Assembly (NCBI RefSeq): GCF_000002865.3
Contig: NW_001865049.1
Coordinates: 619,669 to 683,668 of the forward strand
Direction of reading: 5' to 3'
Length of the DNA: 64,000 nucleotides
Source of the DNA: Monosiga brevicollis MX1
Lineage: Eukaryota > Opisthokonta > Choanoflagellata > Craspedida > Salpingoecidae
Of this stretch, positions 48,300 through 59,745 are shown piece by piece. Below the pieces are notes generated by a model, which saw only the letters and a list, made by a program, of their open reading frames with translations, was not told the DNA's origin and ran no database searches. The translations under genes were made by a program, and so were the position numbers. How positions within the stretch are numbered: position 1 is the stretch's first letter; each line of letters opens with the position of its first letter.

Positions 48300-51200
48300 T
48301 CAAGCTCCCTTCACCCTGGTTCTGTGCGAGCAATCAGGCGTGAGACATACCGTCAAGCGACAGAGTTGAATAAAATATTCTTGAGTCTTGGCGCTCACGG
48401 AGCGCGGTGCGCCGTGCATACCGGTGACCCGTTCCATTTCCCACGCCAATATAGCCTCGTCCACAGGGTGTGGCGGTGGCGGCAAAGACCTGACACTGGT
48501 GTGAGATGCATCACCACGACTGGGGGGTTGCGAAAGCTTGGCCAGGAGCGGCCCGGGTTGTGGGTGAGCCAATTCGCCGAGCAGCTGTTGCACAACGCCA
48601 AGTAGCCAGCTGTGGCCGCGGCCTGTGATGATTGGAGCAGATGCCCACGCCACGACTGCATCATTGAAAGCCAGCCATGGCGCTGCAAGGGTTGTCACGG
48701 GCAGATTGGTGCCGATAGGGCTTGAGGCCATCACACTCGCTTCTTGGTCGGTGGCGTTGAATTCCTCCGGTTCCCCAAGCTCCTCCTCGGTGTCCGAATA
48801 GGCCCAGCAAGCACTGGGCTCTTGACCAGCTTCCACGATGGCTTGCAGTTCAAAGGCAAGGTCCCGGGTTGGGTGGGGAGGAGGTTGCAGCACTTGCCAG
48901 GTGTCTTCGCCGGCAAAACGATACTGGCAGAGGGCAGAGTCCAAGCCAGGGACACGATGAACTGCGTAGTACTCCAAGGCGGCTTTTAGAGAGGGAAAGG
49001 TATCAGATGCTCGAAAGTACACCGCGTCCGTCGTGCGTAGCATACCACGCCGCACATCACCGGACGCCTCCACCGCCACAAACGCAAATCCGGCGTGTAA
49101 GGGCAAAAAGGCAACGGCTGGACCACCCGATGCCAGCATGGCTGCCTCAAGCTGAGCTTCAATCTGCGAACGCGAATGGCCCTGCAGCGTGATAGGACCA
49201 ACCACAGGCCGACCCATCGTGACCTCTGAACCCAAGCATCGATACTGTTTAGCATAGGTCGACAATAGTTGCGTCAACTGAAAAGCAGCAGGGTGTGCCG
49301 GCCCTGACCCACGGGCAGCCTCCATGTCGGCCCAGCTCGCGAGGAGTCGTGGTCTAGACCGCGAAAGATAGTCGATGCGGTCTTCCACGACGCAAGGTCC
49401 GCCAATTTGCAGGCCAAGTGGGGACACGAAAAAGCGAAAGTTGACGGTTGTTTGCTGATCATGAACAATCAGATACTCTGTGACCACGGGCACATTGCCG
49501 AGCACGGTACCAGCTTCACCTCGCCACAGAGTGAGAGCAATGCAAGGCTTTTTGCCACGGTTGGGGTCGAGGAAAAACTCAACCTCCTTTGGACCGTCGA
49601 GAGGTAGCACCAGACCAGAGACACAGCCAATGCCCACGGAAAGTTCCCGCAAGCGGCACGCCAGCTGCTCTTGCTGTTGTTGCTGTTGCTGCTGCTGTTG
49701 CTGTTGATGTTGCTGTTGCTGTTGTTGTTGCTGTTGCTGCTGCTGTTGCTGAATCACTGGCGCATGTGCCGGCTTGCGGTAAGGGTTGGAAAACACAAGT
49801 GCCTCTGTGCTAGCAACTGGCTGCTCGTTGATCACGCCAGTCGTTGCGATGCTAGCATTTGATGAAGAACTCCACTCACTGTTTTCCGAGCCGTCGCTAT
49901 CAGAGTCGTCGTCGTCGTCAGCCTCATTCACGCTTGCCACCAGCTCAGTCTTGATGTTGTACTGTGGGCTCGAGAGGCGCTTGACAGATGTCGGCCCTGA
50001 ATTCCGATTCATCATCAAACGACTGGATAGCGAGGCAGCCAGCTGAGACGCTTCTGTGGCAGGCCTATCAGATGAAGACTCCGCCAGCTCTTCGTTGAGA
50101 TTTCCGAAGAGATCAAAGGCGCCCATGTCCTCATCCTCGCTCTCCTCGCTTTCCACCAGGTTGTTGTGCGCCACTCCACCTCCTCCAGGAGCTGCTGCCG
50201 CAGCAGCCACTGCACCTGCACCGTATAATTGGGCTTCTGAAAGGAAGTTGTCGCCACCCCGACCATGCTCGCCGGTGACCGGCGTTGCACTCTTTTTACA
50301 AGGCTTGCGCTTGAACTCAAGTGGAGTTTTACGAGAAGTCGTGCCTAGTACTGATTTGAGCTGAGGCACGGGATTCGAATTGACGCCGGGTGGCGGCGGT
50401 GGCGCCGGCTCGGTGGCCACGCGCGTGGCGATGAGATTTAATGAGCGATCTGCCGCCGAAACTTGCTCTGGTTGGGGGCCACCCGCTGCTGCGGGTGCAA
50501 CAGAGCCTTGTCCTGCCGCGTTCGTCCGCAAAGCACCAGCACCAGCACCAGCACCTCGACCTCGACCTCTCCCCCGACCCCGAGTATTAAAGGCGCTTTG
50601 CGGCGATGGTGATGGCGGTGGTGGCGGTGCAGGCGCTGCAAGCTGAGACATGCGCTTGGGTTGAGCCACAGCTGGTGCCATGGGCGCATCATCGCTGCGC
50701 GAGTCGGTCAAGCGAAACGCTGCACGGGCAGACGCCGGGGCAGCCTTGGACGCTGGCGGTGCCATGGGTGCATCATCGCTGCGCGAGTCGGTCAGGCGAA
50801 ACGCTGCACGGGCAGGCGCTGGGGCAGCCTTGGACGCTGGCGGTGCCATGGGTGCATCATCGCTGCGCGAGTCGGTCAAGCGAAACGCTGCACGGGCAGG
50901 CGCTGGGGCAGCCTTGGACGCTGGCGGTGCCATGGATGCATCATCGCTGCGCGAGTCGGTCAGGCGAAACGCTGCACGGGCAGGCGCCGGGGCAGCCTTG
51001 GGCGCTGGCGGTGCCATGGGTGCATCATCGCTACGCGAGTCGGTCAAGCGAAACGCTGCACGGTTGCAGACGCTGGGGCAGCTGGCACTGGCGGTGCCAT
51101 GGGTGCATCATCGCTGCGCGAGTCGGTCAGGCGAAACGCTGCACGGGCAGGCGCTGGGGCAGCCTTGGGCGCTGGCGGTGCCATGGATGCATCATCGCTA

Positions 51201-54200
51201 CGCGAGTCAGTCAGGCGAAACGCTGCACGGGCAGGCGCCGGGGCAGCCTTGGGCGCTGGCGGTGCCATGGGTGCATCATCGCTACGCGAGTCGGTCAAGC
51301 GAAACGCTGCGGTTGAAGTTTCTGTCGGTGCTGGCAAGTCATCAAGGCTGTCGGCTCGCTGAAGCACTGCCGCTATCCTCTGACGCACAACCTTCTTTGC
51401 ATTCTTCTCTTTTAGCGATGCCCTTTTAGGAAGCGACCGTGATGGGCGAGGAGGTCCAAAAGGGCTGGACATGGTGAGGATGCCCCGCTTGGCCATGGCC
51501 TCGTCTCCAACATAGCTATCTTTTTGGCCCATGCCCACCATCACACCTTGGTGGCGTGGACGGCCGATGGCCGTTCGGAACACGGCACGTGGCGCCTCTT
51601 GGCCTGCAAAGCCAGCTTTGACCTCACTGTGCCCCACGTCAACCACGATGGGCACTCCAACACCGTCACTCACATCCGTCCCTCCACCAAGATCAAGGTT
51701 CTGTGCGCTGGCACGCAATGCCACGCACAAGTCACTGGCACCACTTGTTTCCTCTTGTGCCTGCTCCATTTCAGCCAGGTCAAGCAGCTGATGAAGGGCT
51801 TCCTGGGCACTCACAGCCAGGTGAGCAAATGCTGGTGGCAGCAACTCTGACTGGTCTACCACCATATGAAGGTAAAATTCTTGGTGCTGAAGCAAAGACA
51901 TTAAGGTCTCATCTCCCCAGCCGCTATCTTCGGCCAAGTAAATGAGGGTGCTCGCGCAGCGGAGTCGCTCTTCGCTAAAGAGCGGTCGCTGCTCCAACTC
52001 TGGTTGAAGTTCTTGCACCAACAGTTTTGAGCGCATAATATTTGTATGCATGGCACTTTCCGCCTCTAGAGCCAGCGCCTGCAACTTGCGCTGGTGCTTC
52101 AGCTGTAGTGTCGAGCGGATTAGCGACGCAGGCATGGACATGAGATCAGATGAACCTGTGCCTGCTTTCCAACTTGTCGGTTTTCCAGACAAAATTCGAC
52201 GTACCGTCTCGACGAGAGCGGGTGGCTCAGGATACGGCACTGTAACAAGCTCGTCAACGGCATGCTGCTCAAGTAAAGCTGAAAGATCGACGCGCTTGAA
52301 CACGGCTTTCCCAGCCTTCTCCTCTGCCTGCGAGTTGGGATTGTGAGCTGGTTACCGCAACGAAAAAAAGCCTTTGCATGCAATGGGCGCACAAAGGGCG
52401 CGAATGAACGCACTGTACGCTCTTCCACAGCCACAAAGCTAGTCATGTCCGTCACAATGCCAAAATCAATGCTCATGTTAATCATATGAGGACGCTCCTG
52501 AGCTTTTCGGGCTGAGTGCTGAGCTGCATCACCAGCCAGCTGACCCGAGGCCCAGTCACGTAAAAGTGCACGAGCTGTATCCATCATTGGCCCGAAGACC
52601 AATCCAAGAGCAAACGAGGAGCACGCCAGCAGGTGAGGAAAAGAATATCATTGTCCACGATTCAAGTGACAGGCACCGGTGTCGTGAATCGAGTGATTGG
52701 GATCGAGCTAACGGGGGCGGTGGCTGTCTGACCAGTCAATGAGTGCAGCAATGAGCCTTTGGTTGCCTGGAGCTCACTACATGACACGATGGTGTGCAGC
52801 TCACGCTGGCCCAACCGCGCCGACAACGTAGCCGAGGTGCAATTGGCCGCAAATCCGTAAACCAGCTGAGGCAGATAAGGTCGGCAATTTATCATGCAGT
52901 ATGATGAGCCCACGAGTCTATCTCCAACAAGGCACATGCCGGCACCCCCTCGCCGGTACAACAGACTGTGCGCTAAGCGGCCAAATACAAACCTGTCGCA
53001 CGCCGTTGTGGGCGGAGGTGAAGCGAGCAGGAGCTTGGCGGATGGCTTGGCGATCGGCGTCGTTGAAGCAGTGCCAGTCCACCTGAAACAAAGAAGAACC
53101 CAATCGCCACAACTCAGCGTAGTGTGTTTCATTGCGTAAACCAAAGAACTGTGGATAGCAAATATGCTCAAACGCACCTGAACATCAGAAAGACTTGGTT
53201 GTTGTGCGCACACCAAGAAGTCTTTTAACAGAGGTGCCCACGTGGACCGACGCTTCAACTCAGGAAACAGCGTAGCACCACCAGTGCTGCGAGCCAGATC
53301 AATCAATGCCGAGCGCTGGCACGGTTTGCCCAGACCAACGACATAGATGGGCTGTGCATTTGACTCGAGTGTTGCAACAAGTTTTGCAGTCTCTGTAAAC
53401 TGGCCATCAGAGAATAGCACCACAGCAGTCCTCCGTCCAAGATCGACGTTCAGCCGAGCGCTGTTACAAAGCGGTGGCAGAACGTGCGTCGTGCCCAGAG
53501 TAGCACGCAGGGAAGCCAACAAACCGAGTGCGCTGGTGATGTTTTCCATTGTAGCTGGTTGAAATTCACCAAACAATGTGTCAGCGGTGTCGCCAAAAGC
53601 AGTGATATTGAAACGCATGTGTGAGTCAAGCAGTTTGACGACCAGAGCGGCCATCTGCTTGACCTCTTGCTCGACCTCCGCCATGGAGCAAGACATGTCC
53701 ACGACCAGATGCAGGGCATCCACGCTTTGCGATCCAAGATCAAAATCAGGATAGAAGGCCAGCATGCATGCTCGGGTGCCACGCACGGGATCATCTTCAA
53801 CCCACATGCGTGGAATGTGAACGTTGGCCACGCGCAAATGCACGGCAAAGCCATCAGCGCCAAGGCCAGCAACTCCGCCCAAGCGTACACTAGCCATGGG
53901 CCCCACAATTTTGCTCTACAACAGAATATTTTTGTTTTGTGGATGATTGATGTGTTGCGTCCATATACTTGGGTATTTCATCACTTGAAAAAAAAAAACA
54001 AAAAAAAAACATCAACAAGCTACATACCTCGAGAAGCAGCGCATGGGTGGGAGAGAAGATGTTTTGAACAACATCGGACATGCGAAAAGCCAGCTCCAAG
54101 GTAAAAGGTTGGTCACTCAGGCCTTGAGAGTCCCACACAGAGGCTGTCGTGGTCTGCAGGGCTTGATCCAATGCCGTGTCCATGGTTTCAGGAGTAACTG

Positions 54201-55057
54201 CTTTCGGAAGGCGAAAGAGCACATCGTGTCCTTGAACACCCAGCTCCATGAGAAAGATGATTTTGATCACCACCTGGCACAATTCACCCATTAGCGACGC
54301 ACGCTCTGGAATGTTGGAAACTGTCAAATATCAATCAACAACAATCAATAAAACATCTGTCGGCTTCAGAGCTACTACTGTCTCCAAAGCTATGACTCGC
54401 ACCTGAGTGTGGGGTGGAATGTTACCCACGGCCACGGTGAAAACATTGGGTGCCTTCTCGTCTTCTTCCATCAGATAGGCACCATCGCCGGCGGCAACAG
54501 CAGCCTTGTACTCGCGGCGAGCCTAGCAAAAGCAATAATATGCAAAAGCAACATGAGCGGCAGCAACTGCTACTGCAGCATCTGCCTTGGTGGCGGCACA
54601 CTTGCAGGCGCAATGGGGCCAGCGGCACAAAAGTGCTGACCTGCTCTTTTTCCTTTACACGGGCCACAATGTGCTTATGTCCAATAAAGGCCTCAAATCC
54701 ACACACGGTGGCTGATTCGTCCAAGGGGAAGACGTATTTCGCTTCCACCGGGAGATTCGAGCTATTTTGGTATTGTTGAAAGAGAACACAACGTGCCACC
54801 ATGTCCACAACGTGCCCGCGCACATGGACCGAAGTTAGGCCCATCAAACTGCCATCCTGGCTTTGCAGGCCAGCTTGAACGGCGTCGAGCGGGTCTACCA
54901 GATGCAGCAACTTTTCAACGTCCTCTCGCCTGGAGCAATGCAAGACGGGCGCGTCAGCCCAACACGCGCCATTCATCAAGGCGGGACCTTGCCAGGACAA
55001 CAAATTGGCTTTTTTTTTGACAACCATGCAGAGGAAGCGGTCCTTGGCATGTCTCAT
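48300..55057 (-). CDS. PARP4: PARP4-like locus, VIT/vWA half with actin fragment and 28-residue repeats
   Basis: Exons: 55057-54641, 54522-54403, 54273-54028, 53915-53178, 53082-52993, 52865-52733, 52574-52414, then a large last exon 52327-48300. VIT domain: [35 protein letters not shown] joined to ARREYKAAV. Then [11 protein letters not shown] and a vWA domain with MIDAS DMSCS (about residue 334) and VVLFSDGQF, and the PARP4-typical [10 protein letters not shown] and [12 protein letters not shown]. Order and sequence follow vertebrate PARP4, the vault PARP. After this the protein departs from PARP4: an actin-like segment, eight 28-residue repeats, a Pro/Arg-Gly-rich part, poly-Gln, and a folded C-terminus that may be SH2-like ([11 protein letters not shown]). 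The last exon has one reading-frame change inside the repeat array near 51080, so the model is incomplete there. It may be one gene with the BRCT/PARP half. Confidence 0.75.
49667..49752 (-). repeat. CAG/CAA poly-glutamine tract
   Basis: About 28 Gln codons with single His interruptions in the last exon of the VIT/vWA gene. The plus strand reads as GCTGTT units. Confidence 0.9.
50655..51313 (-). repeat. Coding tandem array of 84-bp units ([16 protein letters not shown])
   Basis: Eight near-identical units, each encoding [16 protein letters not shown] plus a variable Pro/Ala/Lys linker ([12 protein letters not shown] or [12 protein letters not shown]). Seven are full 84-bp copies. The third from the gene's 5' side, at about 51063-51110, is variant ([11 protein letters not shown]) and one base shorter than a multiple of three, which separates the array into two reading frames. 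High identity between copies implies recent expansion or gene conversion. Confidence 0.9.
51461..51652 (-). other. In-frame actin-like segment (actin residues about 6-70)
   Basis: About 64 residues within the last exon of the VIT/vWA gene closely match the start of actin: [47 protein letters not shown]. This covers the first phosphate-loop region and the DNase-I-binding loop. The phosphate loop is altered ([13 protein letters not shown] in place of DNGSGMCKAGFAG), so nucleotide binding is doubtful. Similarity stops abruptly at ILTMSS, and the rest of actin is absent. The frame is open on both sides. Confidence 0.88.
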
Positions 55058-55392
55058 TGAACATCAAATACGATGGGCAAATGGAAGAACCAAAGAGAGT
55101 CAAACTAAGAAGTCGAGACCGTGTCAAAATAAAACACGGGCGAGACACACGACACGACACGACACGACACGACACGACACGACACGACACGACACGACAC
55201 GACACGACACGACACGACCACGACACGACACAACACGACACGACACAACACGACACGACACAACACGACACGACACAACACGACACGACACAACACGACA
55301 CGACACAACACGACACGACACGACACGACACGACACGACACACACGAGCCGAGCTGTGCCCAATGAGAAGCGCGTAGCTGGTAAACTAGAGC
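55058..55392. repeat. (ACACG)n pentanucleotide array between the two PARP4-like halves
   Basis: About 55147-55342 is a tandem ACACG/ACGAC array of nearly 40 units. The right half alternates with an ACAAC variant giving a 15-nt higher-order period. It lies between the stop codon of the PARP/2H half (55393) and the first ATG of the VIT half (55057). Confidence 0.92.
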
Positions 55393-58300
55393 TTACAAAG
55401 TTGTAGCAGCACCGTCTGAAGATGCAGCAGACAAACGCGAATGCAGCAACGGTACCGCTGTCCCATGTCCGTGAACGTGACCGCCCTCTGTGGAATGGAC
55501 GGGCGGTCCATGCACCTGCTGCTGGGCCAATGAAATCTCGGCCACAACCTGCATGGGATCCTTGTTGTGTTCGCGTTGCAACACCAACAGTTTGCTCACA
55601 CGAGAAGCTGGCAGGTCAGCCAGCAGCGCGTGCAGCGACGTCGTCAAATCCGTCTAAATAAAACCAAATTGTTCCCAAGAACAAAAACACCAAGGCTCAG
55701 CACCAAATCGCATCCCAGCTCTTTTGAAGGTGCTGCTTACTCTACACATCTGGCTCCTCACAGAACGAGTGCTCGAACCTTGTTGCGCCGACCAACGGTA
55801 AGGTGGGGTTTGAAATTGCCGGGCTGCACCACATCTGAACCAAGTGCATCGCCGATGGCTTGATAAAGGTGCTGGATCGTATCGCCGTTTGCCGGAGCCA
55901 GGTAGTGCACAAACCCACGCTTCCGCTGATTGAAAGCCCCCACCTGTGTCAAATGCAGCTGAAAGGGCACAACACCCTTGGAACCAGTCAGGTGCCTCTG
56001 TAGCACACGCACGGCGTCTGGCACTTGTTCGGGCTGTACAAATGGGTAAGCCAGCGTGATGTGCGCTGGCCACAAATCGACATGCGATGCGTCATGAATG
56101 CGCCGAATGGCCTGAATGCGCTCCGCCGCCTCGGCGCAAGGTACTAATACGAGCGCTGTCCGATGAGACAGCGGGAGCTCCCACTCAATCTTGGTTTGAG
56201 CCATCGTTGACGATACTTGAGCGGGTGCAGTGGTTGGTGCTGCTGCGGACGAAAGCTCGGGCTTGTTGGTCGCTTGCACCAGTTCAGATTGAGGGCGCAT
56301 TGAAACACGATCAGGGCGAGACTGCGGGCCGCTCAAATGCAAAACGTAAAGAACGCGATGTTGTCGTGTGGCATATACGACGAATTCCTCGTCATCAAAA
56401 GCCGAGCTTGGATTCTCGCGGCGTGACTGCGAACGCACAGAGTCAAAACCTAAAATATGTTGGGCACATTGGAACGTTTTCAGATATAGCTATGAGGTGC
56501 ATGCAATGGCACTGACACATTTGCACCAAGAATGATGTCTAATCCAAATCAGGATGCCAAAGGGCAGGCGGAGGAACGAGCGAATAGTCTTCAAAACCTG
56601 CGCACCATAAGGGGCTTGCACAAGGTGTGGTAGCTCTGAATCCGCTGCAAACGTGGAGCCTAGTGCCACTTCGCAGACAAACAAGAAGACATCGCCACTC
56701 CGATCGTCACAATACTGAAGAGAGACGCCAGGATCAGACGCAAAATAGATGCCCCTATCGATGCAATGTCCCAAAAACAGATTTTTGTCAGGGCCACGCC
56801 TCATCAACATGTACCAGCGATACAAACTTACTGGCCAAGGCGTCCCGGGCGACGCTGTTGACCTTGAAGTTGTTCGACCACAACCTTCGGGAGTTGAAGG
56901 CCCCGGCTGAGAATGCCAAAGGCATTACAAGCTGGAGTGCCGTGAAACAAAAGGCGGCTATTCCCACATCCTAGCAAGCATCACAAAGAGTTGTCATCAT
57001 CATCAAACTAAAGATTATATCTCCAGCTCTCAAGGAGGGCAAGGGCAACGCACGGCAATGCCTACCTGGTGCCCATGGCTGACCGGGTCGCGCCACGCGA
57101 TGAATACTACGCAGAGTCAGGCCGATGGACGTTGTTGCCTCAGCACACTGCTCCGTGATCCAGCTTCGGTGTGTTGATGTTGCATTTGACTCGAGCAGCT
57201 CCAAGTTGCATGCAAGCATCCGACCAACACGCAAAAGTGCAGCCTCGTCGTTGTCAACAGCTTCTGGCGCTGGTAGGTGGCTTCCTTGCTGGCCTCCCGC
57301 CTCGCTGCTCAACACAAAGTCGCGCAGCACGCGGCACATGGTCTCCGCCTCCCCCAACAGCTGACGCCCCTGTTGTGTACTCCACGCAGAGCTCGCCACG
57401 TCGGGCTGGCTCACGTGCAGCTGGTGCACGAACTTGGCAAACAGATTGCATGCATCCTAAAAAGGTTTGGGGTCAAAACGCGATGATGAGCAGGCACATG
57501 GTACACAGAAAAGAATAAGAGAATAACCACACTTTGGGGGGGACGGCTTTTCAAGGTTTGAACAGGTTCCTGCCCTAGCAGTCGAACACCGTACCTCGGT
57601 GTGCTCTGCAGGCGCGTCAAGCAATGCTTTGATTTGCAAAAGTAGACCTTCGGCAGTATCCACATCTTCTAAATGCAAGTGCGCGCCTCTGTCCCTTAAA
57701 GAACAAAGCTATGGCGCGAGTGTGTGAACAAGGGTCGTTAGAACGTGTGAAGAATGAGAGTCAAGGTCCGTGCTGTGATGACGAGAGCAAAGGCCAAGAG
57801 AGGCTTGGGACGAGAAATGCCGATTGAGTCACCTTGGCATGTGCAGCCGCATACGCTGCAATCACAGCACGGCGAGTGGGCTTGCTCTGCAAGCGAGTCG
57901 CCAGCCCAGCAAAGGCAGCGTTGACATCCCGAAGGAAGCCTTTGGAACCCAGACCTGTGCTCAGCGTCATGCGCACAAGTCAGATGGGTATGGCAAAACG
58001 AAAACCCGGCGCCGCAGCTGTCCTTTGAGACGTACCCTCAACGACTGGACAAAAGATGCGCTCCAGGGACGTCGAGCGCAAAAGAGCCTCAAAGAGCCGC
58101 AAGGCATCCGCGGCAGCAGAAGGTTGTGACACGCGCACGCTGCGCACATCCTCAGAGTCGACGACCACATGCTCCTCCATATATACCCTATACATTGCCG
58201 GATTATCGGATGACTCCTTTGATGACTCCGTTGAAGGCTCCAGTGCCTTGCTCACCGTAAGCAGCATTGAGTGCGCGCAAGGACCATCCACGTGAGGGCA

Positions 58301-59745
58301 GGAGAATTTGATCACCTGAGATCAATGGCCAAGACAAAAAAAGGGGGAAGATGAACATTGATACCTGAAGTTCGATATGACATTGCTGTTGTTGCGTGCC
58401 AGTGCACATAAAGTCAGCCGTTTGCACGACAGCATAACGGCCGTCGTCATTCTCCAAAGGACGAAAAGCGCCAGCCACGTCCACCTGATAGCATTGCCCA
58501 CGTCAAAATGTCAGAGATGGCCTGCACCGAGCTTCAAGAGTTGCGGGCAGTACACACCGCTTCGGACGGGGGTTCGGTGAAGGCGCCATTAGACACGCGC
58601 TTTAGCGACCGATCCAAAGCACCTTCGGGATGGGCAAAGCTGCTTTTCAGCATGGGGTACTATGAGCAAATGACAGTGGGCTGCAGCCACGCCTCTACGC
58701 GTTCGTGGCCTCATGACAGCAGTATGACTCGGGCATACATTGGGCGAGGCAAATTCTGGGCTCACAATTGACGCACCTAGGCTGGCCTTGGCTCTCGGCG
58801 CTGTTTGGTGCGTGTAAACGGTAAGGAGCCATGGGTAGCAACGCACCCCGCGACACACAGGCAGTGATGTAAGACGCCAAAACAACCGGAACTTGATACT
58901 TGAAAGCGTTGCGAAGCTTGAAACCGGGCCGCGCCAAAACCGAGGCGGCGTTGGTCTCGAGCACCACAACAGCTGTCAAGCTGGGGCGAACGTCACCACT
59001 GACAACACCACCCTGCTGCACAATGGCCTGCTTGATATCTCGAAGGACATTGCTGGGAGTTTGCGTGGTCTTCTCAATGGCAAAGACGTGACCCTGCAGA
59101 AACCCCGGCGCTTGTTGACAATGCGTACTGGGCGCTGCCTCAGAGGGCTGGGATACAGACGTAAGCACTGCAGTTGGATGGTGCAGGCTGCGAACATCAG
59201 TCGTTGCTGTCAGCGATGTTGCTTGCAGAAGCGTGTTGGCGGTGGAAACGCCGGACGAGGCGCTGCTCGCAAGGCCATCCGTGCGTGGTGCGACATCAGG
59301 CGCGGACAGGGAAGCACTCGAGGACACAGCCGCCAAGCCGAGCGTGCAATCAAGCAGCGGATTTGAAAGGTCCTGCCCACCCAGCGCCGCGTGCTGCATT
59401 ACCTCGATGCCTCGGCCACGAACCGCCATGGCGGCTGTGCCGGAGCTGCCCGATCCTGTAATGAGGATGAGTCAATGATGATCTTCGGAATCAGGCCCAA
59501 AAAATACCGTTCAGGAGGCTAAGCAACCCATACACTCAGCGAATGACGATCCAAGTTATCACCCCGCTGTGTGCCTCCAAACCAAATGCATCCCATCGCC
59601 AGAACGATCCAATGATGACCCGCGTACCACTCCCCGTCCGCAGGAGAGCCAGTGACAGCCCAAAGGCGATAGGTGAATGGCGTGTTCTTTTTTTAGAGCA
59701 GCGACCAGATGAGAAGAGGAGAGCCAAAGTTGGAGTGTCACTCAT
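55393..59745 (-). CDS. PARP4: PARP4-like locus, BRCT-PARP half with C-terminal 2H phosphoesterase domain
   Basis: Twelve exons: 59745-59628, 59455-58777, 58642-58558, 58484-58365, 58315-58036, 57954-57833, 57708-57595, 57456-57066, 56970-56832, 56754-56606, 56449-55779, 55653-55393; 1042 residues. BRCT about 157-250 (GFLQGHVFAIEK ... ACVSRGALLPMAPYRL). A helical PARP-regulatory region follows (DVDTAEGLLLQIKALL; human DVSKAEGILLLVKAAL). The ADP-ribosyltransferase domain has the H-Y-E triad: LLFHGTPACNAFGIL (His about 646), GIYFAS (Tyr about 686), DDEEFVVY (Glu about 754), so poly-ADP-ribosylation is possible. Then, unlike vertebrate PARP4, comes a 2H phosphoesterase fold (about 815-1000) with two HxT motifs, AHITLAYPF (His 862) and KPHLTVGRR (His 948), and a final strand SKLLVLQRE. 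The ORF stops at 55393. The start exon is tentative; an in-frame Met at residue 49 is an alternative. Confidence 0.82.

Noticed and set aside
50655-51313. CRISPR-like regular repeat
   Set aside because: The units are contiguous, coding and without unique spacers; the genome is eukaryotic.
50606-51429. Three overlapping plus-strand ORFs of 230-250 codons with repeats
   Set aside because: Antisense of the 84-bp coding array; the minus-strand frame continues from the vWA and actin-like parts, which have homology.
51461-51652. Processed actin pseudogene inserted in the locus
   Set aside because: Only about 64 residues match, the frame is open into both flanks of the host ORF, and nothing else of actin is present; it behaves as a coding segment.
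48300-55057. Inter-alpha-trypsin inhibitor heavy chain or VWA5A-type protein
   Set aside because: VIT plus vWA would fit, but [14 protein letters not shown] and [11 protein letters not shown] are PARP4-type blocks, and a BRCT-PARP half lies directly upstream on the same strand.
55005-55406. Asp-Thr-Arg-His repeat ORFs
   Set aside because: Translation of the ACACG array on either strand.
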